Below are positions 19,201-25,736 of a stretch of DNA of 64,000 bases, piece after piece. The stretch is from positions 124,001-188,000 of the forward strand of contig LVAQ01000013.1 of the NCBI GenBank assembly GCA_001604105.1, in the 5' to 3' direction. The position numbers and the translations under genes are program-made. Every line of letters starts with the position of its first letter. Within the stretch, counting starts at the first letter, position 1. The DNA comes from Clostridiales bacterium Firm_11. Lineage in GTDB: Bacteria > Bacillota > Clostridia > Christensenellales > Aristaeellaceae. The notes under the pieces are model-generated. The model saw only the letters and a program-made list of their open reading frames with translations. It was not told the origin of the DNA and did not search any database.

Positions 19201-22200
19201 AGACAACACTAAAGTCATCCGTGCCCGCCTTCGTGGGAAACACCCCATCGATGCGGTAGTCCTTAACCGTCACATGAAGAATCTTCTGTGTTGCGCTAAC
19301 AGTCTGAACTGTTACGGTAAAGGAGCCGCCGTCATAATATGATCGCGTTGTATTGCGAAGCGAAGCATCCGTGCCATTGCTATCTGTTGGGGTATACTGC
19401 GGCGAGACATTGTTGTTCATCCTGCGCCCTAGATAACCAAACGGATAGTTATCCCCAGTATTGTCGCTATACTCCCATAAGGTAACATCATAGCCAGCCA
19501 ACCCCGATGTCACAGTAACATCAAATGAGAAATCACCTCTTGGAAACTCAATGCCCTTAAGACCCTTTTCCGCGCTATCGTTTCGGATTTCTGCCGTAAA
19601 TATCAAGTGTTGCAACATCTGCATTTGTGTACCTGTTTCCAGTTCGCCTGTGATCGTGTTCGGAAAACGCAAAGTACTAAACCAACCACCTAATTTGATC
19701 CCCACATTATACTTCGGCGCTGCTGTCACGCGCACCGCTTGAAAACCGGTGGTGGTTTCGGCTGTTGTTGGCGTATAGGCGGCGTTCAAATCCGCACCAC
19801 CTGCATCCGTGCCCTGATCCAGCCATATGTTAGCAGAAGGCGTGAGGGTTTGTGCATTAGCAGCGCCGTTTACGCGCATGATCACGTTCATGGTCGCGCG
19901 GTTAGGTAAGGCGATGTTGCCGCCATCGCTTGTTAACTGACGGTAACCTGTGAGTATCCACTTATGGTTTGCGGCATCATAGGTGGCTTGACCATCCTGT
20001 AGCCAGCTCATATCGCTCATCACAAAGCTAACGTCATTTTCCAGCGTTACCGGCACTTCAAAGCGCAAGTATACCTTTGCATTGTTAAAGCCCTTGTAGT
20101 TGGAAATATCCGTGCCGTCGGGCAAAGCCGTGTTCAGCTCGGTTACAAAATCCAGCTCATAGGCCACCTGATCAAACGAGCGCACCACAAGGTTATTAGG
20201 GCTGGAATCGTTGCCCAGCGTACCCGTGCTCACAGCGGAAGTGGTAGCGTCCCACACGGGCGTACCATCGGTAATGCTGGTCACGTTGGTGGAAATCACC
20301 TTGGCATAGCCGGGGATGTAGTCATCCGCGATGCCGTTTTTCAGCGGTGAAAGGTACAGTTGTTCATTGGCAAGGTCAACGGGGGTCAGGCTTAGCACGT
20401 TGCCATCCGCATCGCAATCATAAAATCCCGCCACGCCGTTTACCGTGCCGTACACGCGGTAGCGCACTACGCCGGTACGGTCGGTGTACGCCCACATGAG
20501 CTGACGGGCTTTGATAGTATCGGTATTATCGGTATTGCCCACAACGCCGTAAAAGCTGGGCGCGGGAGCGCTGCCGGGGCTTGCTGCCTCAATAAAGCCG
20601 TTTATCCACAGGTTGTTCATGTCCAGCTGAATATCATCATTCAGCAATGGCTTGATTACTTTTCCAGTGGCATCGGTAGCGTACCAATGCTGGGCGGTAT
20701 CGGCCGGGTCGTTGAGCTTAACGCCATAGATACGGTACTGCGTGGCCCCGTCCGTGCCGGGGTAGCTGTACAGGTACGGGTTGGAGTTTGCCAATACAAG
20801 CCCGGTGGGCATGCTTGGCGCGGCAAGGCTCGCGTACACATAGGGCGCAAGGGTGTTAAACTCATCGTTGAGCACAACGGGCGATGCGGCTTCGTTTTCG
20901 CCGTACTGGTCACATTCAAAAAATCCGGTTACGCCGGAGGTGTTGGTGCCGTAGATGCGGTAATACGTAACCCCGTCGCGCCCTACGAAGGTATACACGG
21001 TGGTGTTCTCTCCGGCGGGAAACGAAGTGTAATAGCTTGGTACCGTTTCAGGTGTGGACATGGGGCTTAGCGAGAAATTCGCCAAGCCGCGCGTTGATAT
21101 ACTGGGTGTGCCAGAAGCAAGCGTATCCTGCTCGGCTTCCATATCCACCAGTTGATATGGCTCCAGCAGCGTTCCGTTTTCATCGCAGGCGTAATAGCCT
21201 TCCATGCCATTGATCATGCCGTATACGCGGTAGTACTGCACGCCATCCGCGCCGATGAACGTATAGATTTCTGTGCTGGATGTTCCTGTTTCTTCCGCAG
21301 CGGCGCCAGCAATGAAGAACCTGCCGATGATTTCCAGCAAGGTCATCTCCTGCGTTTCATCCACGGCAGGTGTGTCATCTACAGCAGGCGCTGTTTCTGC
21401 TGCCGGAGCAGTGGTTGTAACGTACTCCGCGGTGCCAATCGCAAGGTAATAGCCCGGCAAGCCCTCCGGCCGCATAGGGACGAACACCAAAGGGGCAGGC
21501 GTGGGGATGGGTTCTTTGGTAGAGAGTTTGGAAGCCACCAGAATGGTATTGGCCAGATATCCTTGCAGGAACCCTTCGCCTTTGCGCACATAAACATGCG
21601 CCCAGTCATTATCCACCGCAATGACGCCTACATAGGTACCATCCGTCAGTTGGTCGATGACCGCCGCGATGGGGCTGGCTTCAGCGTAGAGCGGTGCTGT
21701 GCCGTTGGCAAGTTTCACCACGGCATAAGCGACAGCATCCGGCAGTTCTGATAGCGGCGATGGGGATACCATTGCCTCCGGTGTGGCCGATGGTTCGGGG
21801 CTGTCAATCGGGTCGGTTGCTTCATCAGTGGTTTCAGGTGTATCTGAGGGAACCGCATCGACAGAGGCGGATGGCTCCATCCCTTCGCCGTCTGTGTCAT
21901 CCAAACTGGAATCTGCGGATGGCGTGGGCGCCGCGGATGCATCCGGCTGGGCTGTTCCTTCGGTTGGTGTGTCTGTGGCGGATGCAGCATCCGGTGCGAC
22001 GGAAGGCGTTTCCGATGCAGGCGCATCCGGTTCGACGGACAAATCAATTTCAGGCGTTTCAGAAGGGCCTGGGGCTATGGATTCGGTCGGCTGCGTATCG
22101 CTTGTCTGGTCGATGCTGGATTCGGCCGAGGGAGTCGGCGCCGCGCCGCTTGCAGGCGTTTGGGTTGCATCAGCTTCCGGCTGCGCTTCAGGGGCGTTGG

Positions 22201-23248
22201 TTTCCGCTCCCGCCGTTTGCAGGTTTGCAAGCAGCAGGTATCCCTGATCGCCGTCTTGCGCTTTCACATAAGCCCAGCCATCCGCCTGGCGAATCACCGC
22301 TACCATCTCACCCTGTTGCACGGTTGCGCAAACAGCCCCTTCGCCATTGGCCGTCTCATACAGGCTGGCTATGCCATTTTGCGTGCCAGTGACACTCGCC
22401 CAGTAAAGCACGGGTGCATCTTCCGCCGTGGTTTCACTTGTATCTGACTGTGCTGCATAATCTGCTTTGGCTAGCGTATGGTGTACATTGCTCAGCACAA
22501 AATCGCAGGTATCCAACCTGTTCTGCCGGATGTATTCTGCCGCGTCCGCTGCGCTCATCGGCTCCGTGCTCAGGCGGTCTTCGGAGACATAGCCGCTGGT
22601 AACGCCGCCATCGGTATCAAACCATACCAGTATCGCGGCGCTTTTGCCCTCACGCTGCACGTAATCCGTCGCAAATACCAGCGCGCCTCTGCCGTTCAGC
22701 GTGCCGATGCGCTGTGAATTGCTCATGCCATAACCGCTGTATACGCCAGCCTTACTATCCGTGGTAATCAAATAGGTGTGATCAGCGCCTTTGATGATAT
22801 CCTGCAAGGTTTGCGGCGCGGGCTCCGGCTGCGGGGTTGCCGTAGCCTCCGCCACCGTAGGCTTTGCCTCGTCAGCAACCATCGTCGCCGTTGCCTCGAC
22901 AGCATCCATCGTACTCGCCGGAACGGTTGGTTGTTCTGTTGTTATGGGTGCTTCGGTATCTTGATCGGTAGTCGGCGCGCTGGTTTCAGCATCGCCGGCA
23001 GAAGACGCAGCCACGTTAGACTCCGCCGAAACAGCTGTGGCTACAGGCGTGATGGTTCCTGCGTTCTCAGACTCTTCCTCGCCAAGGTCGATTCCCGTAA
23101 GTAAATCGCTGTAAACGCTGCTTGTGCTTTCCGCCAGCGCCTGCATCAGCAGGTTATCATAGCCAACAGTCGACACTGAAAAAAGCATCAGCGCCATGAA
23201 AAAGGCTAAAAATCGAATCCATCGTTTCCCTGTCATATTCGTTTTCAT
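10265..23248 (-). CDS. Giant LPVTG-anchored surface protein with DUF11 super-repeats
   Basis: From the ATG at 23248 (GGGAGGA upstream) it is 4327 residues; a longer frame from 23299 has no ribosome site. In order: signal peptide (about 1-40); Thr/Pro/Ala-rich linker; SH3-like domain (about 280-345); acidic Ser/Thr/Pro linker; second SH3-like domain (about 505-575); four YRxYG repeats (about 655-970); beta-rich region; unrecognised segment (about 1425-1650); SdrD-B-like domain (ISGLAWIDINKNGQQDATEL, about 2019); thirteen DUF11-type domains (about 2175-4190); SpaA/prealbumin-like domain (about 4197); sorting signal LPVTG (residues 4291-4295), hydrophobic span, KKKRKSSK tail. Sortase would link it to peptidoglycan. 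It is likely an adhesin or stalk. Its promoter carries the shared 11-bp repeats. Confidence 0.93.
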   Translation of the reverse strand: MKTNMTGKRWIRFLAFFMALMLFSVSTVGYDNLLMQALAESTSSVYSDLLTGIDLGEEESENAGTITPVATAVSAESNVAASSAGDAETSAPTTDQDTEAPITTEQPTVPASTMDAVEATATMVADEAKPTVAEATATPQPEPAPQTLQDIIKGADHTYLITTDSKAGVYSGYGMSNSQRIGTLNGRGALVFATDYVQREGKSAAILVWFDTDGGVTSGYVSEDRLSTEPMSAADAAEYIRQNRLDTCDFVLSNVHHTLAKADYAAQSDTSETTAEDAPVLYWASVTGTQNGIASLYETANGEGAVCATVQQGEMVAVIRQADGWAYVKAQDGDQGYLLLANLQTAGAETNAPEAQPEADATQTPASGAAPTPSAESSIDQTSDTQPTESIAPGPSETPEIDLSVEPDAPASETPSVAPDAASATDTPTEGTAQPDASAAPTPSADSSLDDTDGEGMEPSASVDAVPSDTPETTDEATDPIDSPEPSATPEAMVSPSPLSELPDAVAYAVVKLANGTAPLYAEASPIAAVIDQLTDGTYVGVIAVDNDWAHVYVRKGEGFLQGYLANTILVASKLSTKEPIPTPAPLVFVPMRPEGLPGYYLAIGTAEYVTTTAPAAETAPAVDDTPAVDETQEMTLLEIIGRFFIAGAAAEETGTSSTEIYTFIGADGVQYYRVYGMINGMEGYYACDENGTLLEPYQLVDMEAEQDTLASGTPSISTRGLANFSLSPMSTPETVPSYYTSFPAGENTTVYTFVGRDGVTYYRIYGTNTSGVTGFFECDQYGENEAASPVVLNDEFNTLAPYVYASLAAPSMPTGLVLANSNPYLYSYPGTDGATQYRIYGVKLNDPADTAQHWYATDATGKVIKPLLNDDIQLDMNNLWINGFIEAASPGSAPAPSFYGVVGNTDNTDTIKARQLMWAYTDRTGVVRYRVYGTVNGVAGFYDCDADGNVLSLTPVDLANEQLYLSPLKNGIADDYIPGYAKVISTNVTSITDGTPVWDATTSAVSTGTLGNDSSPNNLVVRSFDQVAYELDFVTELNTALPDGTDISNYKGFNNAKVYLRFEVPVTLENDVSFVMSDMSWLQDGQATYDAANHKWILTGYRQLTSDGGNIALPNRATMNVIMRVNGAANAQTLTPSANIWLDQGTDAGGADLNAAYTPTTAETTTGFQAVRVTAAPKYNVGIKLGGWFSTLRFPNTITGELETGTQMQMLQHLIFTAEIRNDSAEKGLKGIEFPRGDFSFDVTVTSGLAGYDVTLWEYSDNTGDNYPFGYLGRRMNNNVSPQYTPTDSNGTDASLRNTTRSYYDGGSFTVTVQTVSATQKILHVTVKDYRIDGVFPTKAGTDDFSVVYGANEGVFSVGNIEVAIKTNPVTTTTTVPMTATASNLSATSSSGVATTTDVYSADNSITPTFTLYPPGSLTKTVYMVSDSAPSLALYQGAYSKMRRGEYARSLATTYHASFSGTTDKVGALDLFTKFDAEGYTVTNARAGYASDMVRTFYGALPSGGNWTSDAHMQDTRQEALDWYTSLAALGSKKCVAVLFEYRGEGSFLPNSSINVWNYIDGYVPETATVNKVYQAVSDLKWWTNATAAAMTADTNTIMNNKGASNPAPAGAQFTNSTAISGVSTNPYGKRTYNMDTYETTGGHTGGYIWGTSWLVIADYVQVSKTTAQSADNTVGGTAKSIYSLNDGERRVDYAITPTYSTGGLEPGSITGTVTITDTLPKYLNYVPGSSYQGGTYVQGSSSESSYHTGGTALPPTVSVNSTTGETTLTWTLSAIATAHGDPMEKIYFSATIGDEDDPANDPANNAGLLNSVTIAASTAVDDATASKSITVTNLADMTLTKNTAQEKVELGENVQYDMVMKNNSITNQANLVALDILPYNGDDRGTDFDGTYIVKQIIVQQTSAANTNLTLHTTTGTTVRTLNARSTDLLTAVTWANPAGVSSDGGKTMTYYINGPLTGLLLTSAVFEAQSRAKITVILEPSDNLAGNVYANNATMDGTNFSAMVTAPVVSATVVQRSISGLAWIDINKNGQQDATELKLPGLEAQLYAVTRDAGGNITATTRVTSDIEGNAFGTVITDAAGRYTFEKLPAGEYQVRLYGYDDLSIDAWQVTTLQASGVSESINSNAVGVFTGDTLNYATIDGISLPDKQALTISVYNSRYNDAGFYAPTSFAKDVSPASGTPVRVGDVLTYTIRVEFPAAGVTKSFITDTIPEGTMFVPGSIKYKLAGQSVYTTVTDAAYAYQTNTITFPKVDLVRGENEFVFQVVVDTPAEADGENDIVNFAILTAPDGTEIISNETVNTLVSRYANIAKTAALVTEAGTLEPNDSGTAEEPVATQTEQQVEYILTVTAGGSDQLTSGDLVITDPLPAGTTQVNGSLTGTMLATATASTATGLNSGAFVSVAGGYAAQWTLSGLKTGDVVELRFRVTAPAAVDPVTQKALFENQATLTDVEQSLQVVDATAIRVTRDAYGNVIASERITESTPIYTEEQITKESEITYHEVSGVPHIAAVKTALPLAEGNLTPVVKAGDTITYYIDITNDGDGNAYTVLVYDAIPEGTTYVTGSATMGGVSGGVYSAADNAIGWSIPLLIPGQTVRLSFQVTVDASDQGTLIRNVARYSDPEDPLDPDDPEDWPPTDPVEYQTVTFTKTSVPAGGTTVANATTVEVGDVITYTLTVDAGAGLTNVTVSDRIPDGLRLVSDSIGYLLADGTARQLADTYLAGNTITWPSLATLPAGENVFTFSVVVERLDGLYTVGYDNFGTVRYDDNREPGSTMITDSNHVTHKASVSMPEIHKTAALVVDGVADTFARGEEDNPIQAQPDQQVEYILTVTGHGDDSGALVITDQLPSGTTYVSAACVSVSFSGAGNGGVTYQEIPSGANNQTLTVIIDQLSYGQVATIRFRVIAPPLTGEQTERFFNNTAFLYNPALEDQVYQEDFTDSNGVTHHAGDPIYPNEEINQASETTYHVVRDSLLAMVKTATPAYIGAIAPVVKEGDTIQYTLTITNSGTADAVNVYVRDVIPASTSYVAGSADHGGVYDAALRRVDWIITSVPAGGAFSVSFAVTVDAVSDATLIQNAAIYKEVGETGDPEDPTTPWVPTNPTQHQTISAVKTVSPSDAFVREGQLLTYTIMVKVATTDGGVAMGVVVSDTLPEGLSIVAGSIKIRNVQMSDACYSDGVITWPATDLPVGETPFSFSAIVDPLPAGTYRDTIANTAVVNEEPTTTVTSTVLSRTSSIAKEARLVEDGVVQSAAENGTADNPVEVACGDEIEYTLLVTNTGDPELISGAMEVTDALPNYVTLVPYSDTVVRESGSTATVSAMSYADGKVSWTVTGMKGNETLRLKFRVRVLESFPGGVSVMLIVNQGHLSDTDLEETIYEATILNPDGTVKYTKYSQVHAESIEQDSNQTYHEVLSPVATIEKTSQPTGDVQEGQIINYTIRITIENAPLPNWTITDVLPQGIGFVSGSLTETSDKLTLSDNNYNASTHTITIAGSNPLPVDEYEITFKGLVLKLAEGQTVLQANNTASIQGDGVTEETSTSQNRVVSRYAEIEKTASLITLTGSENPASGGVPAIEDAGTATDPVLTALGQVVEYRLRVRNHASGGLVSDVITVVDVVPNGTTLIAGSITAGGTLGADGRTITWTLSNLVDGDVVTLSFRVYAPLTVSASTGTTIFTNIATLHDTEVENRTYEETVTVIGADGTTTYTTGDTVYTETEVTTESNETYHEVHESVLEQVKASSRMNDGDPTVMGKPVKIGDVITYTIVLRNTGAAAALNVMVRDYIPTGTAYEAGSGMMDGVASPDSSLFDATRNCVTWHVSRIDVNERVVFSYRVVVTNTVDASGQPITIRNIALYDTDVSPESTDDPTTLTNPVENPTLAYTKEASPSGDVREGQVITYRIRVNASADMLNPVTMTDTLPTGVSLVAGSIRFTNAAGITTTESDSCWVASSRSVVWPAKTLLQGESIYELKVVVNPVVGSDTSISLTNTAVLRDDQNRIWPEATVTQTLLRRYTTLEKTAALVVISANGVESLTNYETGTQANPVDTQAGQTIQYILTVRNVGPLPSGEIIVQDVVPTGLTYVSGSMTAVGGKVTASRYNAATRSVIWTLNAMEPNSAQVLVFRATTPLSIALYENQATLSDIGLAEITYSETVTTVDGVTHTTNDTVYTPSDTTILSDETFHEVDIIAQNGQLTITKVLLDYYGRVITTIRTFVIRVTGPSYPNGMLMELTNATPLVLTGLIYGQYSVEELNTTNYDVTITAPVTLSGGATSATITVRNQDKDKSLPVTGESTIAYTIGGLIIVLLGFILLMIAKKKRKSSK
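10690..16740 (-). repeat. Array of thirteen DUF11-type domains in a C-A-B super-repeat
   Basis: Three domain types recur. A begins like IAKTAALV...QVEYILTV and ends at a TYHEV-type linker. B begins like AVKTALP...VKAGDTITY. C begins like TKTxxPxGxxVxxGxxxTYTI. The order is C1 A1 B1 C2 A2 B2 C3 A3 C4 A4 B3 C5 A5, so the third block has lost its B domain. Each block is about 430-470 residues. Amino-acid conservation is clear while DNA copies have diverged, suggesting old duplications. Confidence 0.75.
18300..18975 (-). other. Unrecognised insert inside the giant surface protein
   Basis: This segment, about residues 1425-1650, breaks the beta-repeat pattern. It contains helix-like stretches (DLFTKFDAEGYTV, TRQEALDWYTSLAALG, KVYQAVSDLKWWTN), a lone Cys and a strand-like CVAVLFEYRG. 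The alternation suggests an alpha/beta domain of Rossmann or von Willebrand A type, but I see no MIDAS motif. The DNA looks slightly richer in A+T than its flanks. Function unknown. Confidence 0.45.
20330..21300 (-). repeat. Four YRxYG repeats in the giant protein
   Basis: Four copies of a roughly 75-100-residue unit, each with an aromatic strand, a DG turn, Y-R-V/I-Y-G and then an acidic DxxG or DxxGE motif. Examples are GADGVQYYRVYGMINGMEGY, GRDGVTYYRIYGTN, GTDGATQYRIYGVK and DRTGVVRYRVYGTVNG. I do not recognise a named family. Confidence 0.65.
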
Positions 23249-23343
23249 ACTTATGTCCTCCCGCCGATGCTTAGTGTATGTGGTTGTTTGCTTATGCAAT
23301 GTTGTTTCATGCTCTTTTGATACAGCTTTTCCTGAATGCTCTC

Positions 23344-23400
23344 ATTATAACCAAGGGTGCGTGCCTTGCCCGTGCCTATGCCGTTCGCTTTGCGTTCCTT
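23344..23400 (-). promoter_or_regulatory. Promoter of the giant gene with four 11-bp-spaced direct repeats
   Basis: The -10 box TATAAT is at 23344-23349 and there is no TTGACA at -35. Instead the core GMACG occurs four times at exactly 11-bp steps on the minus strand, starting at 23397, 23386, 23375 and 23364 (GAACG, GAACG, GCACG, GCACG). The last copy ends 10 nt before the -10 box. The same layout precedes the sortase gene and the SARP-like regulator gene. Confidence 0.7.
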
Positions 23401-23440
23401 GTAAAAATAATTTCCGCATCCCGTCATTCTTCCAGGCCAA

Positions 23441-23480
23441 AATGAAAAGGCTATGCGCTGCGTCGCATAACCTTTTCATT
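23441..23480 (-). terminator. Hairpin terminator after the SARP-like regulator gene
   Basis: Arms of 17 bp with one mismatch (AATGAAAAGG...CCTTTTCATT outer part) and a 6-nt loop, followed on the minus strand by TTTTGG. It separates the regulator gene from the giant gene's own promoter. Confidence 0.65.
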
Positions 23481-23542
23481 CGGCTGTACTATCGACTGTA
23501 AACAACCCTGCCACGGTGATTCCTATCCCTGAATTTCACGCG

Positions 23543-25372
23543 CTATTCAATGGCGATTGAGCTCTCTGCCCAACTATACTCGCTCATATATGTGCCGACG
23601 ATTCTGCTTGCGCTATTAGCGCCGTGATGAAGGTATTGCCGCAAATCGCAATCGAATTGATCCACAACCGTCCTTCTTTTTCCATTAATCGTTTCAACAA
23701 TCGCTTCAATGCCATAACGCGCAAGGGTACTCCTCATATGCAACGCTGCTTTTCGGCAGCGTGCCAGCGTTGTTTTTGTGGCAGGTTCATCTTCCCAGAG
23801 GCAGGAAATCGCTTCGGTGGCACTCACAAATCCGCCTCTGCGATCCACCAGCAAGGCCAACAGTTCTTTTGCTTTCGGATGGTTAAAGAGCACGGCTTCG
23901 CCGTCCACAAAAACATCAAAATGGCCAAATGTCCTAATAAAGACTTGACAATTTGTATCTTTTTGATAATTGATTGGCAGTGATTCCGCCTGCTTCATAT
24001 GCCGCTTCGAAATCGTGGGATGCGCTGCGTTCAAATAGATTTCTTCCTGATCGCGCTCATGCCTGCTGCTTATAACCGCCTGATATGCTTTTTCAAGGAA
24101 GAAGGCGTCTTGCTCCGTTGCTGAGACATCCGCCATGTTATACCCGAAGCGGATGCGCATGGGAGGATTGTCAGCCTCCTGCGAATCACACAACAAACCA
24201 AGCATCTTCAAGCGTTCATCCAGTGTTTCCTTGTCAACAACGGCAAGCACCATCGCAAACTCGGCAAGTCCATATTTCCCGCATACCTCATGGGGATGTA
24301 TAAACGCCTTGAGCTTTTTGCTGAAACGCCCAATACCTTCCATAAGATAGGCATTGCCGCGCAGGTTGCCGATTTCAATTGGGTTTTCCACGCGAATGAT
24401 TACAGAGCACAATTGGGTAAAGGCATTTTCTCGTTTCATTCGTTGCAGCCAGCTTGTAATCTGATTCTCAAAAGCGCAACGATTAAGCATCCCCGTCGCT
24501 TCATCGTACATGGATTGTTCCAGCATCCGCTGTTCGTTCATTTTTGCTTCATGAATATCCATTATCGTTACGAAGAAGACGGTTTGGTCGGGATCGTTCT
24601 CAGTAAAAGAATGATACACCCGATACCATCGATACGCCTGCGTCTGCCGTGTTATATCCCGTAGTTTGCAATCACAGAAGAAAGGCTTTGAGGCAATGCG
24701 TTTATCATGATCCAATGCTTGTGTGAACAAAGATTCAAGCTTATCCTGGTCATCAGGATAAATCGTTTGTGCGAATAATGCATATGCCATATTCTTCAAG
24801 CTGGTATCCATCGGCAGCCATGCTGGGAACACATCCAGATCCGACACCAATCGTTTCCCTGTTCTGAAATCAAAACTCAACGAAAGCACTGCCTTGTTTG
24901 TAACCGCCCGCCGAAACAATGCATCCTGTTGCGCCCGTTCGCTCAAACGGCGAGCGGTTGCCTGATTGTTTTGTGTGCCCTCCAGCACACCGTTGATGGT
25001 AATCAGCCTGCCATGCGCATCCTTCGTTGAAATTGCATATACCCGATATTTCGGGTAATCGCCCGGCCCTTTGTAAATCCTGATTTCCAAAGTTGCAACC
25101 ATCCATCCATCAGTCTGCGTTTGCAAAATGCGATGGCAAGTGCTGATATCCATGGGATGAACAATATTGCAGGTAAGGAGCGCCTGCTGAAAATCGGCAA
25201 TCGTGCCTTCAGTCCTTTTCTCCTCAGCTGTATCGTCCCAAAGACAATACAGCAGTTTATCTTCCAGCATATCAATCTGAAAAACGCCGCGGTTCTGCGT
25301 CCCTTTTGCCGAATCGATAATACAGTTAATCTGATCCACCTTCATCATAAGCCGTTTATCAACTCCTGCCAA
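23543..25372 (-). CDS. Regulator: PAS-like domains, degenerate GGDEF, SARP/OmpR-type winged helix
   Basis: 609 residues. Two PAS-like regions (about 10-140 and 150-280) are followed by a GGDEF-like domain (about 287-450) that keeps YDEATGMLNRCAF but has GLAEF where GGDEF should be, so it cannot be an active cyclase. It might bind a nucleotide or only transmit a signal. The C-terminal 130 residues form an OmpR/SARP-like winged helix (VFIRTFGHFDVFVDGEAVLF, then KAKELLALLVDRRG). The TTG at 25372 has GAAGG at 6 nt; an ATG pair at 25351 or 25348 is the alternative. Its promoter bears the same 11-bp repeats as the giant protein and sortase genes, suggesting autoregulation. Ligand unknown. Confidence 0.8.
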   Translation of the reverse strand: MAGVDKRLMMKVDQINCIIDSAKGTQNRGVFQIDMLEDKLLYCLWDDTAEEKRTEGTIADFQQALLTCNIVHPMDISTCHRILQTQTDGWMVATLEIRIYKGPGDYPKYRVYAISTKDAHGRLITINGVLEGTQNNQATARRLSERAQQDALFRRAVTNKAVLSLSFDFRTGKRLVSDLDVFPAWLPMDTSLKNMAYALFAQTIYPDDQDKLESLFTQALDHDKRIASKPFFCDCKLRDITRQTQAYRWYRVYHSFTENDPDQTVFFVTIMDIHEAKMNEQRMLEQSMYDEATGMLNRCAFENQITSWLQRMKRENAFTQLCSVIIRVENPIEIGNLRGNAYLMEGIGRFSKKLKAFIHPHEVCGKYGLAEFAMVLAVVDKETLDERLKMLGLLCDSQEADNPPMRIRFGYNMADVSATEQDAFFLEKAYQAVISSRHERDQEEIYLNAAHPTISKRHMKQAESLPINYQKDTNCQVFIRTFGHFDVFVDGEAVLFNHPKAKELLALLVDRRGGFVSATEAISCLWEDEPATKTTLARCRKAALHMRSTLARYGIEAIVETINGKRRTVVDQFDCDLRQYLHHGANSASRIVGTYMSEYSWAESSIAIE

Positions 25373-25509
25373 GATTCGCCTTCACTACCCACGGGGGCAT
25401 TGCTCTGCGGTGATGGTTATCTCTGTTTCAATTGGGTATGGTTGCAAGGCAATTTGCATCCGTCGTATAAAGGATGTTCAAAGTGGTTCCCATTTGTTCG
25501 TTACTTCAA

Positions 25510-25562
25510 ACTATACTTGTCTGTCTTGACTATTCCGTGCCCATTATTTGCCCTTTTTGTGC
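25510..25562 (-). promoter_or_regulatory. Promoter of the SARP-like regulator with 11-bp direct repeats
   Basis: The -10 box TATAGT is at 25510-25515. Upstream, repeat cores GCACA, GCAAA, GCACG and a weaker TCAAG begin at 25562, 25551, 25540 and 25529, exactly 11 bp apart. The last ends 9 nt before the -10 box. The transcript would have a leader of about 130 nt. Confidence 0.65.
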
Positions 25563-25669
25563 CTTTTCCGATGATGGGATCTCCTAAGTACGCGCAATGA
25601 TAAGCGCTACACACGGGGTTACATGGCGATTGGCTTCGCTTCGCTCCGCAAACCCCATTCAACAATACC

Positions 25670-25698
25670 AAAAGGCACGTGCCATTCACGTGCCTTTT
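25670..25698 (-). terminator. Rho-independent terminator after the histidine kinase gene
   Basis: A perfect 12-bp stem (25670-25681 with 25687-25698) and a 5-nt loop, with TTTT at the stem end in both directions. It lies about 40 bp past the kinase stop. Confidence 0.8.
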
Positions 25699-25736
25699 AT
25701 GTTCCTTTAGCGTTCCCTTACCACACTTTTAAACGA

